Assembly: GCA_903898975.1 (NCBI GenBank)
Contig: CAIUHT010000406.1
Location: 1-5,564 of the forward strand
DNA: 5,564 nt
From: an uncultured Planctomycetaceae bacterium
GTDB lineage: Bacteria; Planctomycetota; Planctomycetia; Planctomycetales; Planctomycetaceae
Direction of reading: 5' to 3'
The notes below the pieces were generated by a model that worked only from the letters and a program-made list of their open reading frames with translations, ran no database searches and was not told the origin of the DNA. The position numbers and the translations under genes are program-made. How positions within the stretch are numbered: position 1 is the stretch's first letter; every line of letters starts with the position of its first letter. This document shows, one piece after another, positions 1 through 5,564 of this stretch.

Positions 1-261
1 CTCGGGATGCAGCCCGACCGCGACTCCGCCGGCTAGTAACGTGCCAAAGTACCCCACCACGTATTCCACCGAGTTGGGCAGCAGCAAGACCACGCGGTCC
101 CCCACCCGCACCCCGTGCGCCCGCAGGGCCCGCGCCCAAGCCACCACGCGGTGGTGCAGGTCGCCCCAGGTGTGGGTTGCTGAGCGGGTACTCAGCGCAG
201 GCCGCTCGCCGTGCTGGCCAACGGTGGACCACCACAATGCGAGCAGGGTTTCATCAGCCAT
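1..261 (-). CDS. AMP-dependent acyl-CoA synthetase/ligase, N-terminal fragment (cut by window edge)
   Basis: Reading the minus strand from the ATG at 261 gives 87 uninterrupted codons to the window edge. The protein starts MADETLLALWWSTV and shows the usual order of an AMP-binding (ANL superfamily) N-terminus: an ERPAL segment (residues 19-23), a TWGDLHHRV segment where the family has 'T(Y/W)xEL' (31-39), a helix ending in RAHGVRVGDRVVLLLPNS (47-64) and LLAGGVAVGLHPE (75-87), where the family has 'AGGVAVPLNPE'. Such enzymes activate a carboxylic acid to an acyl-adenylate and usually transfer it to CoA or a carrier protein. The P-loop (TSGTTG type) and all substrate-specifying regions lie outside the window, so the substrate cannot be named. 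The ATG is preferred; an in-frame TTG four codons upstream is possible, and an in-frame stop lies at 301-303. No strong Shine-Dalgarno sequence is seen. The gene lies on the same strand as the FGE gene but 352 bp downstream, so it probably has its own promoter. Confidence 0.85.
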   Translation of the reverse strand, partial: MADETLLALWWSTVGQHGERPALSTRSATHTWGDLHHRVVAWARALRAHGVRVGDRVVLLLPNSVEYVVGYFGTLLAGGVAVGLHPE

Positions 262-613
262 CGTCTTCGCCAACCCACGCAGCGGGAACCAGCCCCGCGC
301 TCAAAGAAATGACTCCGCCACCCACCGGCGGCTCTCTTCCGTGTGAAATGTGCTGTGCGAAAACACCTCGACAGCATCCCTGGCTCGCACTCCCGGGGAC
401 GCCCGCCCCTGAGTCGCTCCAACGTCGAGACGCATTGTAACCATGGCGGGGGGCCTCCGATATCAGCGGACAACAGGCCGCTCGAGATTCGGAAAGGCTG
501 CCACCTCAAAACTCTCACTACCGAACTAACACACAGATTCGCTGATTGTTCAACCAGCCCAGGGGTGGAATTTTTTTTCTTTGGCCAGATGTGAAGAGAT
601 GCGGGTTAGTGGC
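262..613. other. Intergenic region with no convincing gene
   Basis: This 352-bp gap separates the FGE stop codon from the start of the acyl-CoA synthetase, both on the minus strand. Short open frames exist on both strands, but their translations are low-complexity or arginine/cysteine-rich and resemble no family I know. The part from about 490 to 600 is visibly more AT-rich than the surroundings and contains an 8-T run on the plus strand at 571-578 (an A run on the minus strand). A small GC hairpin, CCGCC at 315-319 with GGCGG at 327-331, lies 54 bp upstream of the synthetase start. The promoter and leader of the synthetase gene should lie here, but I could not find a convincing -35/-10 pair. 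Confidence 0.6.
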
Positions 614-1807
614 TCAGTTTGCTCGGGCCGATCGAGCCGCTCGAAAGCCACCATGTCCCGTCGCTGAATCGGAGGCCCCGTGCATCCGGGCGGAGGCCCG
701 ATACCCCTGGCAAAACCCGGGGCTGCACAAATACGAGCCCCCCCGCATCACGCGGTGCTCTGCTCCCGGTTCTCCCCAGCCCGACGCCGGACCCGGAGGA
801 TCGACCCGCCGGGCGCTGGCGTAGGCCCCGGGCCGATACCAGTCGGCACACCATTCCCACACATTCCCCCCCAGGCCGTAGAGTCCCCAGCGGTTCGCCG
901 GGAATCCTCGAACTGGGCCAGGTCCCCCCTGCCCGTCCTCCCGCTCATCGACGACAGGGAACTGACCCTGCCAGAGATTCATCCGCCAGACGCCGTGCGG
1001 GTCTTGCGGGGGCTCCCCCTCGGGGCCGAGTTCACCCCCCAGTCGGGCGGCGTATTCCCACTCCGCCTCCGTTGGCAGCCGTTTCCCGACCCACTGGCAA
1101 TACGCGACGGCATCGGAGTGACTGACCTGCACCACGGGGTGCTCTTCGCGACCTCGCAGGTCGCTGTCCGGTCCCTCGGGATGACGCCAGTTCGCCCCGG
1201 GGACAAATCGCCAGCCCAGGTCACCCGCGGCAGGCCCCCCGGGCTCCCCCGGTCGGCGCGGGCTGACCGGGGGAGCGCTCCCTGGAAAGAAACAGAGTGA
1301 CCCGGCGGGAACGGCCCCTGCCGGTTGGCGGGGGCCCGGGGCTGAAAGGGGGGCGGAGGAGAGTCGCTCGGCGTCGGTCACATACCCGGTCGCCCGCACG
1401 AAGCGGGCGAACTCGGCATTGGTCACCTCGGTGGCGTCGAGCCAGAAGCCGCTGACTTCGACCGCATGCACAGGTCGCTCATCGGGTTCCCCGTCAGCGT
1501 TCCCCATCAGGAACCGGCCGGGGGGAATCCAGACCATGCCGGGCGGAGGCAATTCGGGCTGGAGCGCAGGGGAACTCGCGGCCAACTCCCCCGCTGGGAT
1601 GATCTCTGCCGGCCGATTCGCCGACGGAGTCGCACGCTGTCGCCACCAACCCAGCCCCCCGGCCACGATCAGCAGCGACGACAAGACCAGCACCATCGCA
1701 GGTCGCCGGGAGTGCCTGGCGGGTGGCGTCTCGACCGGGCGGGCCTCGTCCTGCGCGGCGGTGTCGGGTCGGGAAACGTCGCGACCGCTCTCCGCACTGC
1801 CGGTCAT
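614..1807 (-). CDS. Formylglycine-generating enzyme (sulfatase-modifying factor, SUMF1/FGE-sulfatase family), membrane-anchored
   Basis: FGE oxidises the cysteine of the sulfatase CxPxR motif to the catalytic formylglycine, using oxygen and copper held by two cysteines. This 397-residue protein matches the family along its length. Residues 1-36 are a polar tail ending in RHSRRP; 37-55 are one hydrophobic segment ending in WW; the catalytic domain runs from about 88 (PPGMVWIPPGRFLMGN) to the end. Landmarks are DATEVTNAEFARFV (124-137), GANWRHPEGPDS (204-215), GKRLPTEAEWEYAAR (241-255), NLWQGQFP (277-284), GNVWEW (314-319) and GGSYLCSPGFC (356-366). Cys361 and Cys366 keep the C-x4-C spacing of the human catalytic pair Cys336/Cys341, so this is probably a true FGE and not a SUMF1-like relative without that activity. 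Basic residues before the membrane segment predict the catalytic domain outside the cytoplasm. The usual 'YPWG' segment after the EWEYAAR motif is missing. The start overlaps the stop of the upstream metallopeptidase-like gene by ATGA, indicating co-transcription and translational coupling. No sulfatase is in the window. Confidence 0.93.
   Translation of the reverse strand: MTGSAESGRDVSRPDTAAQDEARPVETPPARHSRRPAMVLVLSSLLIVAGGLGWWRQRATPSANRPAEIIPAGELAASSPALQPELPPPGMVWIPPGRFLMGNADGEPDERPVHAVEVSGFWLDATEVTNAEFARFVRATGYVTDAERLSSAPLSAPGPRQPAGAVPAGSLCFFPGSAPPVSPRRPGEPGGPAAGDLGWRFVPGANWRHPEGPDSDLRGREEHPVVQVSHSDAVAYCQWVGKRLPTEAEWEYAARLGGELGPEGEPPQDPHGVWRMNLWQGQFPVVDEREDGQGGPGPVRGFPANRWGLYGLGGNVWEWCADWYRPGAYASARRVDPPGPASGWGEPGAEHRVMRGGSYLCSPGFCQGYRASARMHGASDSATGHGGFRAARSARAN
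1804..1807 (-). promoter_or_regulatory. ATGA stop-start overlap (translational coupling site)
   Basis: The ATG of the FGE gene (1807-1805) and the TGA of the upstream DUF1570-like gene (1806-1804) share bases as ATGA. The FGE start has no strong Shine-Dalgarno sequence of its own, only GAGCGG just upstream. Ribosomes finishing the upstream gene are therefore likely to re-initiate here. This overlap fixes the FGE start and supports a two-gene operon. Confidence 0.8.
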
Positions 1808-3621
1808 GGCCGCTCGGCGTCGGGGCGACGATTGTCTCGCCCCGGTTGAATTGGGACCGGTTGCTTTCGGGCCGGTCGCAAGGGCTGAGTCGACGGGTTG
1901 GAATCGCGGCCCGATCCCTCGTCGCCGTCGGGTTCACCGGCGGTTGCACCCGGGGATTCCCCGCCCGGCTCTGGGGAGCGTTGGAGGGGCGGTCTGGTCG
2001 CCTCGTCAGCGTCCGCGCTGCGCGGGTCGGTGGCAGGGACTGACGGGGAGGCGACCGGCAACTCGCGCATGGCGCGTTCGTACTCGCGATCGAGGTCGCC
2101 GGGCTCGACGTCGGCGAGTCGATAAATGGGTTCGGGCCGCGTCCGCACGCTCTTGGTCGGGCTGTAGACCTGCGAGAGATACTCGATGAAGGCATCCCGA
2201 TACCGGCCCTCGTCGTGGTTCAAAAAGAAGTGCACCAGCCCGGCCCCCTGGGCGTAATTCCGCTTGATTTCCGGATCGGCCTGGTACTCGTGCATGCCCA
2301 GTTGGCAGAACGCCGTGTAGGGAATGTAGTAGCGTTCCTGCAGCAGGTGCTGCCGGGCCGCCAGCACCCGCTGATTGACCCCCAGCGCCCCACCCCCTCC
2401 CCCGGTGGGGACGAACGACTCGACGTAGCAGGCGATCCCCTCGATGGGCCAGAAGTCGTTCTCCACGCCAATCTCGCCGTGGGCGGGACGGGCTCCCGAC
2501 AGCAGTTGATGCGCGGCTTCGTGGTACAGCGTGGAATCGTCGGACTGCTCGGGGTCGTGGAAGAAATGCGCCACTCCCGTCCGGGGGAAGAAAATCCCCC
2601 GCGTCTGTTCGATCCGCTGCTGCGTCTCTTTCCGTACCGCCGCGACGTATTCATCCCGCGTGCGGTAGTAGTGCACCACCAGCGGTTTGGGCACCGGCTT
2701 GGCCCCCCCGGCTCCCGCCATCATCTGCCGCAGTTGCTCGGGGGTTTCAAAAAACGCGGGAAGAAGCTGCCGGAAAAACTCCTGGAACACTTCCAGTTTC
2801 TGCGCCAGGTCGAGTCCCCGCTCGAACGACTGGTTGGTCCGCACCAGGTAGTGCTCGGTACGCACTTCCCAGGCGTTGGCGAAATCGCGGCGGATCTCGG
2901 CCTCCCGTTCGGCCGACAGCCACCGCGCCTTGAAGGGCCGTTCGCCCTGCTCGTACCGCCCCAGCTGGTCGCTGGCGATCCACCCAAACCGGTCGTCCCA
3001 GATCTTGCGCTCGCGGGCCATCCGGGCTTCGAACGGGCTGACCCATTCGTCCCCCAGCCTTACGTAACCCAGCACGCGGCGAGCCGGGGGATGATCGGGA
3101 TCCCGCTCGGCCACCTCGCGGACGAGATCAAATGCATAGGCGGGGTGCCCCGCCGCCAGGGTTTTCTGGGCCAGCGAGTAGAGTTCCTCGGCATAGTTTT
3201 TCCGCGCGGCTCTCAGGGGAACCTGCCAGGCCCGTTCGCCCTCGGGGAGATCGGCCGCCAGGGGGGGCGTCACCGCGCGGGGGAGTCTCAGGCCCGACGC
3301 GTTGCCGGGGGTGAAGGGGCGGGCCGACTCGCGAACCGCTGCGGCTCCCGCCGCATCCTCCCGTTCGTCGCAGTCGCGAGCCAGTTGCTCGAGTTCGCGG
3401 GCCAGCCGGTTGAATCGCTCGGCAGCCTGTTGGCGATAGACCGAAACATCGCGGCGGTTGCGGCGGACGGCGACCCGCCCGGAACCCCCCGACTCCCGGG
3501 TCTGGCCAATCGCCACCCCGGCGGTACTAGCGCCAACGAAGACGCTGACCACCATGCAGCTGACCAGCATGAAGCTGACACAGCGTGCCAACACCGGCAT
3601 TCCCGCCCATGTCGCCCGCAT
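1804..3621 (-). CDS. Exported DUF1570-like protein, putative zinc metallopeptidase
   Basis: The 605-residue product is counted from the ATG at 3621. Residues 1-39 form a signal peptide or signal anchor: MRATW, then a long hydrophobic stretch ending near STAGVAIGQ. Residues 60-100 are a charged, probably helical or coiled segment. Residues 142-185 resemble a TPR-like helix pair (AEELYSLAQKTLAAGHPAYAF). Then come blocks I associate with planctomycete DUF1570 proteins: RFGWI (211-215) and WEVRTEHYLVRTN (251-263). The motif HEAAH lies at 367-371 (codons 2523-2509), and Glu394 in NDFWPIEGIACYVES is placed like the third zinc ligand of gluzincin peptidases. From about 521 the C-terminus is rich in Pro, Ser, Gly and Asp and probably disordered. 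The frame stays open to an ATG at 3789, but the extra 56 residues look non-coding and would bury the signal peptide; ATG 3600 is another option. Peptidase activity and substrate are inferred from the motif only. It is the first gene of the pair with FGE. Confidence 0.85.
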   Translation of the reverse strand: MRATWAGMPVLARCVSFMLVSCMVVSVFVGASTAGVAIGQTRESGGSGRVAVRRNRRDVSVYRQQAAERFNRLARELEQLARDCDEREDAAGAAAVRESARPFTPGNASGLRLPRAVTPPLAADLPEGERAWQVPLRAARKNYAEELYSLAQKTLAAGHPAYAFDLVREVAERDPDHPPARRVLGYVRLGDEWVSPFEARMARERKIWDDRFGWIASDQLGRYEQGERPFKARWLSAEREAEIRRDFANAWEVRTEHYLVRTNQSFERGLDLAQKLEVFQEFFRQLLPAFFETPEQLRQMMAGAGGAKPVPKPLVVHYYRTRDEYVAAVRKETQQRIEQTRGIFFPRTGVAHFFHDPEQSDDSTLYHEAAHQLLSGARPAHGEIGVENDFWPIEGIACYVESFVPTGGGGGALGVNQRVLAARQHLLQERYYIPYTAFCQLGMHEYQADPEIKRNYAQGAGLVHFFLNHDEGRYRDAFIEYLSQVYSPTKSVRTRPEPIYRLADVEPGDLDREYERAMRELPVASPSVPATDPRSADADEATRPPLQRSPEPGGESPGATAGEPDGDEGSGRDSNPSTQPLRPARKQPVPIQPGRDNRRPDAERP

Positions 3622-3632
3622 TCCGTTGTGGA

Positions 3633-3637
3633 CTCCG
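3633..3637 (-). promoter_or_regulatory. Possible ribosome binding site (CGGAG) for the DUF1570-like gene
   Basis: On the minus strand CGGAG precedes the ATG at 3621 by 11 bases. The spacing is slightly long for a Shine-Dalgarno sequence. It nevertheless favours this start over the longer reading frame beginning at 3789, and agrees with the signal peptide that begins at 3621. Confidence 0.35.
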
Positions 3638-3680
3638 GCGAAGAGACTGACCGCCGCGCGCGGGCGGCCTCTGGCACAGT

Positions 3681-3710
3681 GACCGGCGGCGGTCGCATCC
3701 CCGCGACCGG
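3681..3710. repeat. Three alternating inverted copies of a GACCG/CGGTC motif
   Basis: GACCG (3681-3685) is followed by its inverse inside CGGTCGC (3690-3696) and by GCGACCG (3703-3709). The middle copy can pair with either neighbour: a 5-bp stem with a 4-base loop on the left, or a 7-bp stem with a 6-base loop on the right. The two hairpins are therefore mutually exclusive. The set lies 60-89 bp upstream of the DUF1570-like start at 3621, where an operator or leader structure could act. Function is inferred. Confidence 0.5.
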
Positions 3711-3779
3711 CCACCCGGCTGCCGCATGGTAGCGGTTTTTTTGGTGGTCGGAAAGCGGTTTGGGGGCCGCTGAGAGGGG

Positions 3780-3796
3780 GGCGGGGCAAGCCCGCC
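3780..3796. repeat. GC-rich inverted repeat GGCGGG-gcaag-CCCGCC
   Basis: A perfect 6-bp stem with a 5-base loop lies in the middle of the divergent region. No T run follows it on either strand, so it does not look like a typical intrinsic terminator. It may be chance in DNA of this composition. Confidence 0.35.
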
Positions 3797-3956
3797 GCTG
3801 CAGGCGCCCCAGGGGAGCGGGTGAACCACCACCAGGCGCCGCGCCTCGCTTTACTTCCCCTCGGGGCGGTGCGAAGATTCTGGAAGTCTTCCGGCCCCTG
3901 GGCCCTCTCGCCTCCGGTCTCCCGCCGCTTTTTCCCTCCTGCGACTTCGCCACTCC

Positions 3957-5288
3957 ATGCGCTCCAATTCGCTTTCGCGCCGCGCGTTCCTGGAACTTTC
4001 CGCTCTCGCCCCGGGACTGGCCGCCGGGCTGCACCTGGGGGGGGCCGCCGCGGCCACCGCAGCGGGTCCCAACGACAAGCTCAACATCGCCGCGATTGGG
4101 GTCGCCAACAAGGGGGGCGACAACATCAACAACCTGGCGTCTCAGAACATCGTGGCGCTGTGCGATGTCGATGAGCGGTTTCTGAATGAATGGGGAGAGA
4201 AGTTCCCCCAGGCCCGGCGGTACCGCGACTACCGGATTATGCTGGAAAAAGAGGCGAAAAACGTCGATGCGGTGGTGGTCTCGACCGCCGACCACACCCA
4301 CGCCCCCGCCTCGAGCGTCGCGCTCGACCTGGGCAAGCATGTGTACTGCGAAAAGCCGCTGGCCCACACGGTGGCCGAGGCGCGGGCCCTCGCCCGACTC
4401 GCCGCGAAGAACAAGCGGGCCACCCAGATGGGGACCCAGATCCACGCCAGCGACAACTACCGCCGGGTGGTCGAAATCATCCAGGCCGGGGTGATCGGCC
4501 CGGTGCATGCGGTTTACAACTGGTGCAACAAGGGATGGTCGGACGGGCGGTTTGACTGTGGTACGGCGCAGACTCCGGCGAACCTCGACTGGGACCTGTG
4601 GCTGGGCCCGGCGAAGCAGCGGCCGTTCTGCCAGAACGTGCACCCGGCGAACTGGCGGCGGTTTTGGGAATACGGCTCGGGCACGTTTGGCGACATGGCG
4701 TGCCACGTGATGGATCTGCCGTTCTGGGCCCTGAAGCTGCGGTCCCCCGTCAGCGTGGCCTGCACCGGTCCCGAGGTTCATCCCGACGGTGCCCCGTCGT
4801 ACGCCCAGGCGACCTATGAGTTCCCCGGCCCCGGGGGAAAGCCGCTGATGTTCTACTGGGCCGATGGCCCGGCGAACTTCGACCTGGTGAAGCAGACGAA
4901 AGATTCGGACGGCAACCCGTTATCGAGTTGGGGCTTGGGGGTGCTGTTCGTGGGAGAGAAGGGGATGCTCGCCGCCGATTATGGCCGGCGGCAGTTGCTC
5001 CCGAAGGAGAAGGCGGGCGAGTTCAAGCTGCCTGAGGCCAGCATTCCCCCGTCGATGGGGCACTGGAACGAGTGGGTGCACGCCTGCAAGACGGGTGATC
5101 CGACCACCTGCAACTTTGACTACTCGGGAGCCCTGACCGAGACGGTGCTGTTGGGAATTGTGGCCTTCCGGGCGGGAGCTGGGTTCACCTGGAACGCCGA
5201 ACAGCTCAAGGCGAGCCTGCCCCGGGCACAGGAATACGTTTCGAAGGAATACCGCAAGGGCTTCGAAGTGGTGGGGCTGAACGGATAG
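3957..5288 (+). CDS. Tat-exported Gfo/Idh/MocA family oxidoreductase
   Basis: The family uses NAD(P)(H) to oxidise or reduce sugars, inositols and related compounds; the substrate here is unknown. The 443-residue protein begins with a twin-arginine signal: SRRAFLEL at 7-14, then a hydrophobic stretch and AAAATAAG (30-37), where cleavage is likely. The Rossmann strand follows as LNIAAIGVANKGGDNI (42-57), with ALCDVD (67-72) at the end of the second strand. The hallmark EKP triad is at 132-134 in VYCEKPLAHT. The C-terminal domain contains LDWDLWLGPA (210-219) and GTFGDMACHVMDLPFWAL (242-259), with the conserved Asp/His region at 246-253. Length and block order fit the exported Gfo/Idh/MocA proteins common in planctomycetes, comparable in principle to periplasmic glucose-fructose oxidoreductase. 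The nucleotide-binding loop reads GVANKG where the family usually has GxGxxG, so its second glycine is Ala50. The gene is divergent from the metallopeptidase-FGE pair and has no Shine-Dalgarno sequence before its ATG. Confidence 0.93.
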   Translation: MRSNSLSRRAFLELSALAPGLAAGLHLGGAAAATAAGPNDKLNIAAIGVANKGGDNINNLASQNIVALCDVDERFLNEWGEKFPQARRYRDYRIMLEKEAKNVDAVVVSTADHTHAPASSVALDLGKHVYCEKPLAHTVAEARALARLAAKNKRATQMGTQIHASDNYRRVVEIIQAGVIGPVHAVYNWCNKGWSDGRFDCGTAQTPANLDWDLWLGPAKQRPFCQNVHPANWRRFWEYGSGTFGDMACHVMDLPFWALKLRSPVSVACTGPEVHPDGAPSYAQATYEFPGPGGKPLMFYWADGPANFDLVKQTKDSDGNPLSSWGLGVLFVGEKGMLAADYGRRQLLPKEKAGEFKLPEASIPPSMGHWNEWVHACKTGDPTTCNFDYSGALTETVLLGIVAFRAGAGFTWNAEQLKASLPRAQEYVSKEYRKGFEVVGLNG

Positions 5289-5436
5289 ACCCACGCCGGG
5301 GAGTGGCGGGAGGGGAGCGTCCGCGACGGGCGGTCAGGCGGAGCGGCCACGGCAGCTGAGGGGGCTGGTTGCTGCTCCGCGCCTCGCAAAGAACGGCAGG
5401 TGTTGGCACGCCTCTGCGCAGACCGTCACGATCGTC

Positions 5437-5562
5437 TCACCACCAGCGGGACTGCTCGATTCGCGACGCTGGCTCACGAGCCAGGGTCATGCGGAGCCGG
5501 TTGGTGGGAAGTGGCCAGTCCCATTTGGCTTGCAGGATTTGCGCGAACTTTCTTGGGTGGGC
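5437..5562 (-). CDS. Possible C-terminal fragment of an unrecognised protein (open at right edge)
   Basis: On the minus strand a frame enters from the right edge and runs 41 codons to a TGA at 5439-5437. The readable part is AHPRKFAQILQAKWDWPLP, followed by TNRLRMTLAREPASRIEQS and RWW. It reads more like protein than the other five frames here, but its third positions are less GC-rich (about 73 percent by my count) than expected for the neighbouring genes. The 16-bp near-palindrome falls inside it and encodes LAREP. I recognise no family. It may instead be non-coding repeat DNA that happens to be open. Confidence 0.25.
   Translation of the reverse strand, partial: AHPRKFAQILQAKWDWPLPTNRLRMTLAREPASRIEQSRWW
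5469..5484. repeat. 16-bp near-palindrome CTGGCTC-AC-GAGCCAG
   Basis: Two perfect 7-bp arms are separated by AC. It lies about 180 bp downstream of the oxidoreductase stop, in the more evenly composed tail. No T run follows on either strand, and the 2-base spacer is too short for a stable RNA loop without opening the stem. A DNA-binding site or a member of a dispersed palindromic repeat family is more likely than a terminator. Confidence 0.55.
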
Positions 5563-5564
5563 TC

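Larger units (their letters stand above)
3622..3956. promoter_or_regulatory. Divergent intergenic region between DUF1570-FGE pair and oxidoreductase
   Basis: This 335-bp stretch lies between two divergently transcribed genes and should hold both promoters. I see no convincing sigma-70 boxes. It holds many short inverted repeats: a set at 3681-3710, a hairpin at 3780-3796, and three small dyads in 3857-3904 (CCCC-TC-GGGG, GGAAG-T-CTTCC and GGCCC-CT-GGGCC). It also carries a direct repeat AGCGGTTT at 3731-3738 and 3754-3761, the first copy followed by a T run. In its left part (3622-3789) an open minus-strand frame continues the DUF1570-like gene, but its translation does not look like protein. 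The last 30 bases before the oxidoreductase ATG are pyrimidine-rich and have no Shine-Dalgarno sequence. Confidence 0.5.
5289..5564. other. Downstream region without a confident gene
   Basis: This 276-bp tail follows the oxidoreductase stop. No strong hairpin followed by a T run is present, so no intrinsic terminator can be named. The part up to about 5400 is very GC-rich and shows only weak dyads. The part from about 5400 onward has a more even composition and contains an 8-bp palindrome ACGATCGT (5428-5435), a 16-bp near-palindrome (5469-5484) and a minus-strand frame open to the window edge. Confidence 0.5.

Noticed and set aside
192..518. 108-codon minus-strand frame in the left intergenic region
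   Set aside because: Its left end overlaps the acyl-CoA synthetase start in another frame. The composition is Arg/Gly/Cys-rich with no recognisable motif.
551..580. Possible plus-strand intrinsic terminator before the 8-T run
   Set aside because: The preceding CCAGCCC/GGGGTGG dyad has a mismatch and almost no loop, and no plus-strand gene lies upstream to be terminated.
1419..2189. 256-codon plus-strand frame, and a 233-codon minus-strand frame at 1494-2195
   Set aside because: Both overlap the FGE and DUF1570-like genes in other frames and have Arg/Ser/Pro-rich shadow composition without motifs.
2385..2410. C-rich/G-rich run inside the DUF1570-like gene
   Set aside because: It encodes a simple run of five glycines in a loop after VPT. 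It is in frame and needs no special explanation in GC-rich DNA.
2215..3732. 505-codon open frame on the plus strand
   Set aside because: It lies antisense to the DUF1570-like gene. Its translation has no recognisable domain, while the minus strand shows a signal peptide, HEAAH and family blocks. Long antisense frames are expected at this GC content.
3622..3789. Longer N-terminus for the DUF1570-like protein starting at 3789
   Set aside because: The extra 56 residues are Pro/Arg/Ala-rich and cover the inverted repeats. They would place the signal peptide internally. The ATG at 3621 has a possible CGGAG upstream and gives a normal export signal.
3288..4781. 497-codon open frame on the minus strand spanning the divergent region
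   Set aside because: It is antisense to the well-supported oxidoreductase, and its left end overlaps the start of the DUF1570-like gene in another frame. The text is rich in Arg, Gly and Pro and resembles no family.

Overview
The window is GC-rich bacterial DNA that looks planctomycete. The reasons are a metallopeptidase-like protein of the DUF1570 type, a membrane-anchored formylglycine-generating enzyme (FGE), a Tat-exported Gfo/Idh/MocA oxidoreductase, very GC-rich third codon positions and mostly weak or absent Shine-Dalgarno sequences. The assignment rests on recognising these families, not on a database search.

Layout from left to right. Positions 1-261 (minus) hold the first 87 codons of an AMP-dependent acyl-CoA synthetase/ligase, cut by the window edge. 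Positions 262-613 have no convincing gene and probably carry the leader of that ligase gene. Positions 614-1807 (minus) encode an FGE with both catalytic cysteines and one N-terminal membrane anchor. Positions 1804-3621 (minus) encode an exported DUF1570-like protein with an HEAAH zinc-binding motif; its stop codon overlaps the FGE start in an ATGA, so the two form a translationally coupled pair. Positions 3622-3956 are a divergent intergenic region rich in short inverted repeats. Positions 3957-5288 (plus) encode a 443-residue Tat-signal Gfo/Idh/MocA oxidoreductase. Positions 5289-5564 hold no confident gene, but contain a 16-bp near-palindrome and a minus-strand reading frame open to the right edge.

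How the genes may work together (inference): the FGE converts a cysteine in sulfatases to formylglycine, and planctomycetes typically carry many exported sulfatases. The coupled DUF1570-like protein and the divergent oxidoreductase are also predicted to be exported. The region could therefore serve processing of exported enzymes or use of sulfated glycans outside the cytoplasm. No sulfatase lies in the window, so this is not proven. I see no mobile element, CRISPR array, tRNA or rRNA, and no clear new defence or biosynthetic system. The most notable feature is the coupling of a putative metallopeptidase to an anchored FGE.
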